Assembly (NCBI GenBank): GCA_964036665.1
Contig: OZ038528.1
Coordinates: forward strand, 17,037,245-17,101,244
Direction: 5' to 3'
DNA length: 64,000 nucleotides
Source of the DNA: Gordius sp. MW1
Lineage: Eukaryota; Nematomorpha; Gordioida; Gordea; Gordiidae
Position 1 is the stretch's first letter; each line of letters starts with the position of its first letter. A model generated the notes under the pieces. That model made no database searches. It was not told where the DNA came from and saw only the letters and a list, made by a program, of their open reading frames with translations. The translations under genes and the position numbers were made by a program. This document shows, in pieces, positions 34,348-44,510 of this stretch.

Positions 34348-36045
34348 GCTGCTTCCACCGCAATAACACACTACTCTTATTTGCATAAATGGTTTGCGTT
34401 CTCGTTACAATTAAAAAATTGTTTTTAGTAATATAAATGTCAACCCTCCGTGTATATATGTGATATGTGTGTGTTGGAATTATACGTTCTTATGTATGTT
34501 TGATGAAATGTGAGTGTAAGTTAAGGTCACAAATATATTTTTGCTCATTGCAACCAGCTCCCCGCAATTTACGTCAGAGATAGGCTAATTTGATATGGTG
34601 CCTAACTCGCGTTGCCTTGGATAAGATCAATCAGCACAAATCTTGACACTAGTGCCTCATCCCTCGCCTTTCTTTTTGGCAAAATCTCCCATAAAGTTTT
34701 AAGTCAAATCTTGATTTCACATGAGTTATCTTTCAAGGTTGTACAATCTGAATTATGGTTCGAAAAGTTACTATTTAATACAATAATTGTTGGAAGAACT
34801 ATCGCTTCTCTACTATTGTATATGAACTAAAAAGATTACTTTTTCAGTTAAACCAAAGATAAGAATGGATTGTACAGTAGCATTTTTGTACTTTACTATG
34901 ATATGTGTAATATACCAACCCTATACGCGTTTTATAATTGAATTTGGCTCACGACATTTTAATAATGAACGCTTATATGATTTATAAATGGTGAATATAT
35001 AAAGTATATTTTTATCTCAAGCACTATGACTTATTGTTTAGTTTTCAAGTATATACTTACGAGATTTTGGGTGAGTGTTAAAAAGCATCTCGCATGTTAC
35101 GGCGATTTTATTTGTGTAGAAAATGATACGAAATTTGTATAAATATCAGATAAGTTAACTGCAACATTAATTTACTTTTTGTAATATTATAATATTTTAT
35201 TTTAACAATAAGGTGCTGACATTTAAACTATTTTGCCTGTCACAGGATTTTTTTAAAAGAAAATTTTCTGCCTTTTAATTATGAAATAATGCTAAATCAG
35301 TATTTAAAGAAATAGATATTGCTTTGTTAATAATTAATTCCTATGCGCGGAAGAAAAGCTCTAGGGAGATGCTTGAAGTAATTAACGTCCTTTTTTCAAT
35401 TATATTGGCAATTGATTTATTTTATTACCTACTATCGGCCAAATTTAGCGTCGTCCTTTGACTAGGTATTTTTTGAGTGTTGAAGTCTTTTAAAAATTAA
35501 TGTTTTATGATCGATTACAAGCGTGCTTACAGGATTAATATTTAAAAATTTTAGTGCTAATATTTTTTGTTTTTAAGCTAAAAAAATATTCGTTTTGAAG
35601 AGGCATTCAAAAATCGCGAATGATTTTTATTCGCAAAGGATCTTAAATATTTTAAAAGTTTCATTACAAGTGGGACCTTTTTTTAATTAATGGTTTCTAT
35701 TGTGCAATTTCTGCAAAAAATTAATATTCTGTCTTTTCTTTAGGGGTGTGCGCAATTATAAAGATGTGGATATCAAATTACACAAACTTCTTTAACGCTG
35801 AGAATTTGTTTAAATTTATAACTGATAAACTCGAAAAAATCACCTCCCCATTTTGCATAAAAAAAATCAGCGTCTACTAAAAATATGATGCTGAACAAAT
35901 CTCAACACTCGGAGTTATTAATAAAGAAATTATCAATAATATTTTTTATGGTTGTAAGTGTTGTATAGTCAAACCCTTAAAAATATCCACCTATTAATTG
36001 CTTGGGATATCCTATAATATCTTTAAAATAGTAACAAAAGCTGTC
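34348..36045. other. AT-rich region, no gene seen
   Basis: No ORF with protein-like composition, no TIR pair or RNA gene detected. Confidence 0.4.
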
Positions 36046-37683
36046 ATAGGCGTAGCCAAGTTTGCCTCAGGGGGGGGGGGGGGTTCAAAAAAATTTGTTA
36101 GATAATACTATTCATTAATTTAACGGGCCTAGGAGATGGGGGTCTGGGGCGAAGCCCCCAGGGGATGGGGGTTATTTTCTCAGTATATATGATTGGTTTT
36201 TGGTAAAAAATGCATTAATAATATCTTCAGCTACGTAAATTGCAAATAGCTCCTTCCAATTTTTCTGTTTGTGCTAATTAGGGCCATTGTTTACTCTAAA
36301 CACTGGGTCTTTAAGGCATAATTTGCCCACTAGTACCAAAAATTGTCCCACCTCTAGATCGTTAAAAGAAATTATAAGCCCGAGATCGCCCCTCTGATAC
36401 TTTGCAAAGCGGCCCAGCCTACACACTTCCCAAAAAAATTCTAATATATTCTGTGACTTTTTAAACATTGTCTGTCAATACTAAATCAATCATTTATTTA
36501 TACGTTAAAAATGTTCAATAAATCATGTTAAATTTAACAGGCCCAAACAGGCTTTTGTTTCTTCCAACAAGTAACGCGCCGTTAAATTTTCACTAGTAGT
36601 ATTTGGAGCTGCATAAAACCATTTATGAGAATTAAAACTCTATGCAAGGTTAATTTTATATAACTAAATTTACCTATTTCTGTTAATTTTTTACGATCCC
36701 CTTTTTAAATTATAAAAAATCTAGGAATCTGCTTATTTAAAAATCACAAGTTCTATGAATAATTAACGAACATATATTAATATGGATTTAATTATATTGA
36801 AAATTTTAATAATAATAAAATTTGATAAACATCATAAATAAACACCATTTTTAATATATTAAAATAAAAGGTTTTGCCCCTATCAATAGCTAGGCCCGTC
36901 CCATCGTTTTATTACCATATAACGCTAGTCCAAGCCCGGCCCGCGATTTTTAACAAAAAGCTCATCCATGCCCGGCTGTGGTGCCAGCTGTATTTGCTTT
37001 AATAAAGTTGGCTAAATCATGATCATTATAAAGTAAACCTTAAAAAATGAATTTACTAAACCATGAAGAATATCAATTTTTAGTTGAATTTTCACATCAA
37101 TTTCTACTGTAGAATTAGCACGCACAATTTCTAAAGAAATTAGATTTTGAAGTATGTTTAAAAATGAAGCATGCATGAATGAAATGTTCCAAACGCATAG
37201 CAATTAATTATCATTTAAATTGAGTATTAATTGTATTTTATTATTGTACTTTTGTCTAGTATTATATCCGCAATCTCTTTAAACAAGGAACTAATGTAAA
37301 TACCCATGTTAATACTTAGAAAAATAAAATTATTAATTACCTTTATTAGAATTTGGCTTGTATTAGCATCTTTCTCGTTTATTTTAGAGGTTGAGATAGT
37401 TTTTTAAAGAAATATTAAAAATTTAACTTCTTCCTATTAGAAAACATGCTTTCGGGACAGAAAATTTTTGTATAAATAGTGTTAGAATTTGTAGAGATTT
37501 CATCTAAAATTAAATATCAAATTAAATAAGATTATTAATTATTTTTTATATGCCTACACTAACAAGACTCCTATTAATAACATTGAATTTTTCCGTATAA
37601 TTTGAAAAAAAAATTAAATTTTTCTGTCCAAGGGGGGGGGGGGGTTCTAACCCGAAACCCCCCCCCCTTCCCTACGCCAATGA
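36046..37683. mobile_element. Possible TIR element bounded by G/C runs
   Basis: The left end CATAGGCGTAGCCAAG is followed by a G-run (36069-36083). The right end has a G-run, a C-run and TACGCCAATG (37632-37683), whose inverse is CATTGGCGTA. Flanking octamers AAAGCTGT and AACGCTGC match at 6 of 8 positions. GC-rich patches at 36120-36170 and 36885-36980 may be nested hAT pieces. No transposase. A minus-strand 64-codon frame at 36274-36468 is not recognised. Confidence 0.4.
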
Positions 37684-37698
37684 ACGCTGCATAAATTT

Positions 37699-37924
37699 TA
37701 GATTTATTAATGGGCCGGACCAAACGTGCCATTCTTGGTAGGAAACCGGACCTGAAGTGAAGGATAAAAATTAAGGACGGGCCCGGGTGGACCTGAAAAT
37801 TTTTCGGCTAAGGACAGGCTTGAAATGCATAAAAAGAGTTATGAACTGGATTGGACGGGCCTGATGTTTTCAGAACGGGGACGGGCAAGCCGACCTCCTA
37901 AAAACGGCTCGTTACAGATCTTTA
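37699..37924. mobile_element. Possible small hAT MITE
   Basis: GC-rich 226-bp block with GGGCCGGACC and ACGGGCCCGGG. Its right end, read inverted, is TAAAGATCTGTAACGAGCCG, close to the terminal TAGAGACCTGCAACGAGTC of the hAT at 44511-46445. The left end and duplication are uncertain. Confidence 0.4.
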
Positions 37925-38968
37925 ATATAATTATTACTAAAATCTGAGGTCGAATTTATTTAAATTTTACTGCCCAAACTGCTCACCCGCAATAATTAGC
38001 GGTAATTTCGTTGTATTTTTCATAAATTTCATTTTATTTTTTAATTTTTGGGATAAGAGCGAGGATCAATGAATATGATATAATAAAATCAAAAAATGAC
38101 AAAATAATACACGAAAACAAAATTTTACACAAATCAAAATAATACACTATATAAGAGAATCTCATAGAGCCCAGATTGCCCGAATCTTCTAATGGTGCCC
38201 TCCGCGCTTGCCCAAATTTCTATAATTACGACAATTGCCCTACTTGGCCCACGGACGAGCCGAGCCGTTTGGGTCTATGTCCACAATGGCAAAACATTCC
38301 AAAATTATCAATTTATTAAACCATTGAAAAATACATGCAAAGATTGTTATAAGATGATCATAATTTTTGAAATTTAAATGCTGCTAGAGAGAAAAACTTG
38401 TTTGGCAGATATAAAAAGGAGAGTTAGGATCTTAGATATGCGGAAAATGCCTGGGGTTTTAATAGATAAACGACTTAGGCTAGTCTTGTTTATTTCAATC
38501 CACTATAGCTCACGACCCTATATCAGTGCAATAGTATTATTGAATAAATTATTACTTCTAAATTTGTGCATAAATCAGACAAAAGGCAACTACAGTCAGC
38601 GCAAAACATAGAGAAAAAGTACTTGAAAAAAGAGTGGTAGTAATAAATGTTTTTGAAATTAAAAAAATGACTTAAAAAAGGTTGTAAATTACTATGTAAA
38701 ACATATTATTGCCTATCCAATCAGCTTATACTTTATTCTTTTTAAATATTCTCTTCTACTTCTTTATCAAATACTTGGTCCCACATTCATGGGGTTTGTT
38801 TTGATGAGTCTTTCATCTTCATCGAGTAAGGGCCATGTTGGGTTATTTTATTTTTTTTTCATTAAAAAGTTTGTTAAAAATCCGTTGACCGTGATAATAT
38901 ATAAATACATGAAATATAAAAAGCGTCAAATAAAATTAAATACTATTCTTAAATAGTATCTTCTAGGG
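37925..38968. other. Spacer before the BED-hAT/gypsy nest
   Basis: AT-rich with no recognised gene. 38165-38290 has a GC-richer block (GCCCTACTTGGCCCACGG) that may be another hAT fragment. The ORFs at 38192 and 38378 show no protein features. Confidence 0.35.
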
Positions 38969-39300
38969 CAGGGGTAGGCAACGCGGCGCCCGCGGGCGCC
39001 ATGGCGCCCCCGATCGATTTTTAATGCGCCCTCGCTGGATTAATGTAAATGTATGATATGAGCGTATCTAATAACACGCATATTTTTTGTTAGTGTGTGA
39101 TCGTATTTCGAATAGACCACGCGTAGACCGTGCATTTAAAACTACCAAGTAATCCGAAATAATTCCTTTCTTTCAAAACCCTTCATGGATAAATGTAAAA
39201 GAAAAAGAACATATTATTTCAACGATGAATGGGGACATCTATATTGTTTCGTTGATTACAAAGGGAAGTGTATTTGTTTGTTGTGTAATAATAGTGTTGC

Positions 39301-39604
39301 TGCTGTAGCTCGCCTTTTCCCATACTCAAATTAAGCCTTTTCCCATACTCAAATTAAGCCTTTTCCCATACTCAAATTAACTCATTAGTGCTTTTCCTTT
39401 TTAGTTAATACTCCCACACTCTCACCCATTAGTTATAATATCATTAGTTACTTTCCCACACTCTCACCATGATTTGAGTTCGCATTCATTATTGTAATTA
39501 AGTACATTATTATTCCCACGCTTTTTCCTATATATTACCAAATTATCGCATAAATGATTTCTTGGATTTTTTCCCTTTCTTACGCATTTTATTACGCTAT
39601 AAAA
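39301..39604 (+). repeat. 5' LTR of intact gypsy element
   Basis: Starts TGCTGTAGCTCG and ends CGCTATAAAA, without the usual terminal CA. Three direct copies of a 22-bp unit GCCTTTTCCCATACTCAAAT(TA) near the start may be enhancer repeats. TCCTATATATTACC near 39525 is a plausible promoter box. Confidence 0.95.
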
Positions 39605-39605
39605 T

Positions 39606-42600
39606 ATGGCGCGGTCGAATTCCAATATACAATTCCATCAATATAATCCTACCGATAGTTTTGACTTATACTTGTCACAATTCAACCATTTTCACAATGT
39701 TATCGGTTGCGATAAAAAATCCTTATTTCTATCCGTTATAGGTACCGAAAATTTCGAATTACTTACAAACCTTATTGCCCCCCAGGACCCTGCAAACCTT
39801 CCTTTTGAAGAATTATGTTTAGCCCTAAAAAACTTTTATTCTCCCAAATTAAACCCAATCGTACAACGCTACAAATTTAATAAGTTGTCCCAAATGGATG
39901 ATGAAACCATCGATGCATTTACAGCAAGATTAAAGGGGGTGGCAATCCATTGCGAATTCGGATCGAACCTTGAAAGTAGCCTCCGTGATAGGTTTGTAGC
40001 TGGATTAAAGAAAACAAAGATTGTTGAACGCCTTTTAGGCATAGAAAATTTGACATGGCAAATTGCGCTGGACACCTCTCGCGCCATGGAAAGGGCAGAA
40101 CTACAATCGCAATTATTGAATCATTCGGAAACAATTCATTTGGTAAAACCCAGGTCCTTAAATTATTGTTATTCATGCGGGGGGAATCATAATCGGGCCA
40201 TGTGTAAATTTCGAACTGCAGTTTGTTTTAAATGTCAAAAAAAGGGACACATTGGAAAAATATGCAAGAGCGAATGCAGTGTTACGCATCATCAAGTGAA
40301 TTATTTGAAGGGATATTCGTCATTTCCCACTTATACATTAAAGGTAAATGATCTAGATGTTAATTTTGAAATTGATACAGGGTCATCAGTGACAATGGTG
40401 AATGGAGGAAACATTGTAGTACGGAACGTTTCTCCACTCAAAACTATCTTAAAGAGCTATAATGGTACAACCATACCAACGAAAGGGAAAACCGAGGTGA
40501 CAGTATCTGAAAATGGCAAACGATTTAAATTGCCGTTAATCGTATCAGAAGGCCATGGCCACAACATATTAGGACGCGATTGGTTGCAACATTTTCCCCA
40601 TATCCTAATTCAACTGGCACATAAATGGATTAAAGATGATACCACTCCCTCTTCAATCAATATGGTTAATTGTTACAATAATTTGAATGATATTACTAAC
40701 AAATATTCTTCGTTATTTGATAATAAATCCACCGGAGTTATTGATTTTTATACAACACTTAAACTTAAACCCGAATCCTCTCCTAAATTTTTTCGGCCCA
40801 GACCAATCCCTTATTTTATTAAAGAAAAAGTGGATAAGGAGTTAGACCGACTAGTTAATGAAGGGGTTTTGAAATCTGTAAAATATGCCGACTATGCAGC
40901 GCCCATTGTTACTGTTCTTAAAAAAAATGGGGGATTACGAATTTGTGGAGATTTCCGAAATTTGAATAATAATCTAGTTGTTGAAAAATACCCTCTTCCC
41001 CGAATCCAAGACTTGTTTTCTAAATTAGCAGGTTTTAGATATTTCTCCATATTAGACCTAAAGGAAGCTTATTATCAAATTAAAATTACTGAAAAATCAC
41101 AAAATATTTTAACAATTAATACCCACAGAGGACTTTTTCAATATACTCGACTTCCATTCGGAATTGCTTCTGCCCCAGCGATATTTCAGCGCTTCATAGA
41201 CTCATTATTTAGGAACATTAATGGTGTAGTATGTTATTTAGACGACATTATCGTGTCTGGGAAAACAATTGAGGATCACAATAAAAATCTCGAAATAGTG
41301 TTTAAAATATTGGATGAGGCTAATATAAAATTAAAACGAGAAAAATGTAATTTTTTACAAAAATCAATTGAATATCTTGGACATATAATAAACGAGGAAG
41401 GAATTCACACAACTAACAAAAATACTAAGGCAATTATAAATGCTCCTGACCCTACATCAATTAAAGAATTACAATCTTTCTTAGGCATGGCTACCTATTA
41501 TGCTAAGTTTATACAAAATTTTTCGACTCTAGCACAACCGTTGTATAAATTATTAAGAAAATCAGTGAAATGGAATTGGACACAAGATTGTATAAATGCC
41601 ATTAATAAAATAAAGAAAAAAATAATTAATGCTCCTGTTTTAGTTCATTTTAATCCTCAATTACCATTGCTACTCTCCACCGATGCTTCAGCGGAAGGTA
41701 TCGGCGCCGTTTTATCACATGAAATTAAGGGGTACGAGCATCCCATTTCTTTTGCCTCGCGCACACTCAACGCTGCGGAGAGAAATTACAGCCAAATTGA
41801 AAAAGAAGCGTTAGCCATTATATTTGCATTTCAAAAATTTCGAGAATACATTTATGGCCAAACCTTCACTCTAGTAACAGACCACAAACCACTATTATCA
41901 ATATTTAATCAAACCAAAAACGTACCTCAAGCTGTATCGGCGCGACTTCAACGATGGGCTTTATTTACAACACCGTACCAATTTAATATTAGATATAAGA
42001 ATACCAAAGAAAACGCTCGTGCAGATATGCTCTCAAGGTTAGCTGTTCCGGACGAAACAATATCTCAAGAGGGAGATATTTGTGCTATTTACGAAGAAAC
42101 ATTTAAGCAATTACCAATTACATCGGCAGATGTGGCCAGACATACCCGTCAAGATCCTGTTCTAGGACAAGTATATAATTACGTACTTCACGGTTGGCCC
42201 AAAAAAGTGGAATCGGAACTAGTCGTGTACCATCAACGCCAAAAAGAATTAACAACGCTAAAAGGATGCCTTTTCTGGGGATATAGGGTGGTCATTCCAC
42301 AAAAATTAAGAAAAGATATTTTATATATGCTCCATTTAGGCCATCCTGGTATGACCCGCTCTAGGATTCTAGCCCGTCAACATTTATGGTATCCAGGTAT
42401 CGATAAGGACATCCAAAATTACGTTAATAATTGTAAAAATTGCCAAGAGTGGTTTTCTGGAACACCAGAATTAGCTCCCCAAAAATGGACAAACCCTGGT
42501 AAACCTTGGTCTAGGCTACATTTAGATTTTTGTGGTTCTATTCACGGTTATTATTATCTAATTTTGGTCGATGCATATACCAAATGGCCAGAGATATTCC

Positions 42601-43508
42601 CTATGACCAGCATTAGTGCATCGTGCACTATCAATGCCCTCGAATCGATATTTGCTCGTTTCGGACTACCTAATTCCATTGTTTCAGATAATGGTCCACA
42701 ATTTACAAGTGCTGAATTCAAGGGATATTGCAAAAAAAATAATATTCGAAACATTTATTCAAGTCCTTACCACCCTCGTTCTAATGGAGAAGCCGAACGT
42801 TTTATTCGAACCTTTAAAAATTTCCTATATAAGTCGCAAAATTTTAAAAATGATAAATTATTTAATTTCTTGTTTTCTTACAGGAATACTATCCATCCTA
42901 CAACTGGTTTTACCCCAGCAGATTTGTTAATCAAAATTCACCCCTTAAGTTTGTTTAGTTTTTTAAAACCACACATGATGGTAGGGGAACTTGAAGAAGA
43001 TAATTTTATTAGAAGAAAATTTTTAATCGGTGACAAAGTCTGGGTGAGAGATTTTACAAGTAGTGACAAATTGTGGTGCAAAGGAGTCGTTCGTAAAATA
43101 CTTGGTCCCGTTTCTTACGTAATCGAAACAGAAGAAGGTATGATGTGGAAAAGACATGGCGACCACATAAGGAAACGATCGGATACAATCATGGAAGAAG
43201 ACTTGCCTACACAGGTGACAACGCCCTGCCCCTCTCCTTCTACAGACTTGGCAAATGATTCACCATTTGACGATTACAGCACGGAGCAAGCTAGTTTTTC
43301 ACGTACACCACCTATGACGCCCTCCATTAATACTCTTCCATCTACGACCCTTCCTTTTAACTCGCCACCATCCACATCTTCGACGATACCACTTACGTCC
43401 CCGCCCCGTTTGCCGATCGATCCTGACGTAGTTGGACTACCTTCACCTACACTACCACGACGGTCGACCCGAATTAAATACCCGATGCAAAGATACGGAA
43501 TCGATTAA
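39606..43508 (+). CDS. Gypsy gag-pol polyprotein, 1300 residues, intact
   Basis: Single ORF. Order: capsid-like gag (residues 1-180, FVAGLKKTKI); two zinc knuckles (CYSCGGNHNRAMC, CFKCQKKGHIGKIC, about 187-227); protease with DTGSSVTM (about 258); RT with KYPLPRI, LDLKEAYYQI, LPFGIASAP and catalytic YLDDIIVSG (about 540); RNase H with STDASAEGIGAVL and TDHKPLLSIF; integrase zinc region (LHLGHPGMTR...CKNCQ), core acidic residues in LHLDFCGS, VSDNGPQF and SNGEAERF, then a GPVSYVIE GPY/F module and a Ser/Thr/Pro tail ending RRSTRIKYP. The start ATG overlaps the primer-binding site. No frameshift separates gag from pol, unlike many relatives, so a single product must supply both. No chromodomain or env. 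Confidence 0.97.
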   Translation: MARSNSNIQFHQYNPTDSFDLYLSQFNHFHNVIGCDKKSLFLSVIGTENFELLTNLIAPQDPANLPFEELCLALKNFYSPKLNPIVQRYKFNKLSQMDDETIDAFTARLKGVAIHCEFGSNLESSLRDRFVAGLKKTKIVERLLGIENLTWQIALDTSRAMERAELQSQLLNHSETIHLVKPRSLNYCYSCGGNHNRAMCKFRTAVCFKCQKKGHIGKICKSECSVTHHQVNYLKGYSSFPTYTLKVNDLDVNFEIDTGSSVTMVNGGNIVVRNVSPLKTILKSYNGTTIPTKGKTEVTVSENGKRFKLPLIVSEGHGHNILGRDWLQHFPHILIQLAHKWIKDDTTPSSINMVNCYNNLNDITNKYSSLFDNKSTGVIDFYTTLKLKPESSPKFFRPRPIPYFIKEKVDKELDRLVNEGVLKSVKYADYAAPIVTVLKKNGGLRICGDFRNLNNNLVVEKYPLPRIQDLFSKLAGFRYFSILDLKEAYYQIKITEKSQNILTINTHRGLFQYTRLPFGIASAPAIFQRFIDSLFRNINGVVCYLDDIIVSGKTIEDHNKNLEIVFKILDEANIKLKREKCNFLQKSIEYLGHIINEEGIHTTNKNTKAIINAPDPTSIKELQSFLGMATYYAKFIQNFSTLAQPLYKLLRKSVKWNWTQDCINAINKIKKKIINAPVLVHFNPQLPLLLSTDASAEGIGAVLSHEIKGYEHPISFASRTLNAAERNYSQIEKEALAIIFAFQKFREYIYGQTFTLVTDHKPLLSIFNQTKNVPQAVSARLQRWALFTTPYQFNIRYKNTKENARADMLSRLAVPDETISQEGDICAIYEETFKQLPITSADVARHTRQDPVLGQVYNYVLHGWPKKVESELVVYHQRQKELTTLKGCLFWGYRVVIPQKLRKDILYMLHLGHPGMTRSRILARQHLWYPGIDKDIQNYVNNCKNCQEWFSGTPELAPQKWTNPGKPWSRLHLDFCGSIHGYYYLILVDAYTKWPEIFPMTSISASCTINALESIFARFGLPNSIVSDNGPQFTSAEFKGYCKKNNIRNIYSSPYHPRSNGEAERFIRTFKNFLYKSQNFKNDKLFNFLFSYRNTIHPTTGFTPADLLIKIHPLSLFSFLKPHMMVGELEEDNFIRRKFLIGDKVWVRDFTSSDKLWCKGVVRKILGPVSYVIETEEGMMWKRHGDHIRKRSDTIMEEDLPTQVTTPCPSPSTDLANDSPFDDYSTEQASFSRTPPMTPSINTLPSTTLPFNSPPSTSSTIPLTSPPRLPIDPDVVGLPSPTLPRRSTRIKYPMQRYGID
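39607..39623 (+). promoter_or_regulatory. Primer-binding site overlapping gag start
   Basis: TGGCGCGGTCGAATTCC lies two bases inside the 5' LTR. The TGG start is that expected to pair with a tRNA CCA end. The gag ATG (39606-39608) overlaps its first two bases. Confidence 0.75.
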
Positions 43509-43519
43509 GGGGAAAGAAA
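43507..43519 (+). promoter_or_regulatory. Polypurine tract of intact gypsy element
   Basis: AAGGGGAAAGAAA lies directly 5' of the 3' LTR and overlaps the stop codon of the polyprotein. It is the expected plus-strand primer site. Confidence 0.85.
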
Positions 43520-43823
43520 TGCTGTAGCTCGCCTTTTCCCATACTCAAATTAAGCCTTTTCCCATACTCAAATTAAGCCTTTTCCCATACTCAAATTAAC
43601 TCATTAGTGCTTTTCCTTTTTAGTTAATACTCCCACACTCTCACCCATTAGTTATAATATCATTAGTTACTTTCCCACACTCTCACCATGATTTGAGTTC
43701 GCATTCATTATTGTAATTAAGTACATTATTATTCCCACGCTTTTTCCTATATATTACCAAATTATCGCATAAATGATTTCTTGGATTTTTTCCCTTTCTT
43801 ACGCATTTTATTACGCTATAAAA
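43520..43823 (+). repeat. 3' LTR of intact gypsy element
   Basis: Identical to 39301-39604 on visual comparison, followed by the GTTGC duplication. The 79-codon minus-strand frame across this LTR and its flank is incidental. Confidence 0.95.
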
Positions 43824-44339
43824 GTTGCGATCCCCAAGAAAAGTAATATTGAACGACATTTTAAGACCGTTCATACAAATTTTGATAGTGACTATCCAAT
43901 GAACTCTGAAATTAGAAGACAAAAAATTATTTCTTAATCTTCAAGAACTAACCAGCATAGCCTTTTTACTAAACCACTGCAACAACATAAAGCAGCAACG
44001 ATCGCGTCATATAAAATATCGCATTTGCTAGCTAAGAATAAAAAACCATTTACAGATAGAATATAAGAAATTAGCTGAAAATATGGACACCCAAGTTTCA
44101 CACTGAATTATATGTATTATTATGTATGACACCAACAAAATAAAGTTATAAAAAATCTGTTTTTTTGATGCCTATTTATACCTGTTGATTATCTGTAAAA
44201 TATGCGCCCTCGGTGATTTTCAAATTTAGTATAGCGCCCTTAAGGACAAACAGGTTGCCGACCCCTGATCTAGGGGATCTTCCGAAATTGGCAAAGAATC
44301 CGCGAACGATTTAAAATTGTACTTGGCTATAAGAATACC

Positions 44340-44502
44340 AAGTCTTTGTTTAAGTAAAAAGGGTATCTAATGTTTAGACGGGGGAGTACGTCTTCCTCTT
44401 GCTTTTTCCACGTGACACGAGGTTGTCCCCTTCCTCTCTTCCCCGTTACCTTCATCCATTACTTTTCGATTTTAATCATTTGTCTCCCTTCTTAATATAT
44501 AT
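44340..44502 (-). pseudogene. RTE copy 2 C-terminal region
   Basis: The minus strand reads VTGKRGRGQPRVTWKKQEED, matching the basic GKRxRGRPxxTW end typical of RTE proteins (compare GKRKRGRPKLTWK near 55920). It ends at the hAT target GCCCATAC. Confidence 0.8.
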
Positions 44503-44510
44503 GCCCATAC

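Larger units (their letters stand above)
39301..43823 (+). mobile_element. Intact young Ty3/gypsy retrotransposon
   Basis: Two 304-bp LTRs (39301-39604 and 43520-43823), identical as far as I can read, enclose one uninterrupted gag-pol ORF. Duplication GTTGC flanks it (39296-39300, 43824-43828). A primer-binding site (TGGCGCGGTCGAATTCC) starts two bases after the 5' LTR, and the purine tract AAGGGGAAAGAAA (43507-43519) precedes the 3' LTR. Total 4523 bp. Identical LTRs and an open ORF point to very recent transposition and potential activity. Confidence 0.97.
39185..43937 (+). pseudogene. BED-type zinc-finger ORF split by gypsy insertion
   Basis: The two parts are 39185-39300 (ATG, then CICLLCNNSVA) and 43829-43937 (IPKKSNIERHFKTVH, then TAA). 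Joined at the 5-bp target site they give one frame of about 74 residues with C-x2-C...H-x4-H spacing and an aromatic WGHLYCF start. This is the BED-like finger seen at the N-terminus of ZBED/GTF2IRD2-type hAT proteins, which continue for several hundred residues. Here a stop comes soon after the finger. The insertion now disrupts it. Confidence 0.85.
38969..44267 (+). mobile_element. hAT derivative carrying a BED finger, host of the gypsy insertion
   Basis: Inverted ends CAGGGGT(A/C)GGCAAC are flanked by an 8-bp near-duplication (TTCTAGGG at 38961-38968, ATCTAGGG at 44268-44275). Without the nested gypsy element it is about 770 bp and contains one short BED-type zinc-finger ORF and AATAAA near 44140, with no catalytic domain. 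A 16-bp GGCGCC palindrome lies at 38984-38999. It is thus a non-autonomous or reduced hAT. Confidence 0.92.

Noticed and set aside
42554-42930. Opposite-strand and shifted ORFs inside the intact gypsy ORF (also near 39869-40176)
   Set aside because: They are shadows of the conserved integrase and gag coding frames.
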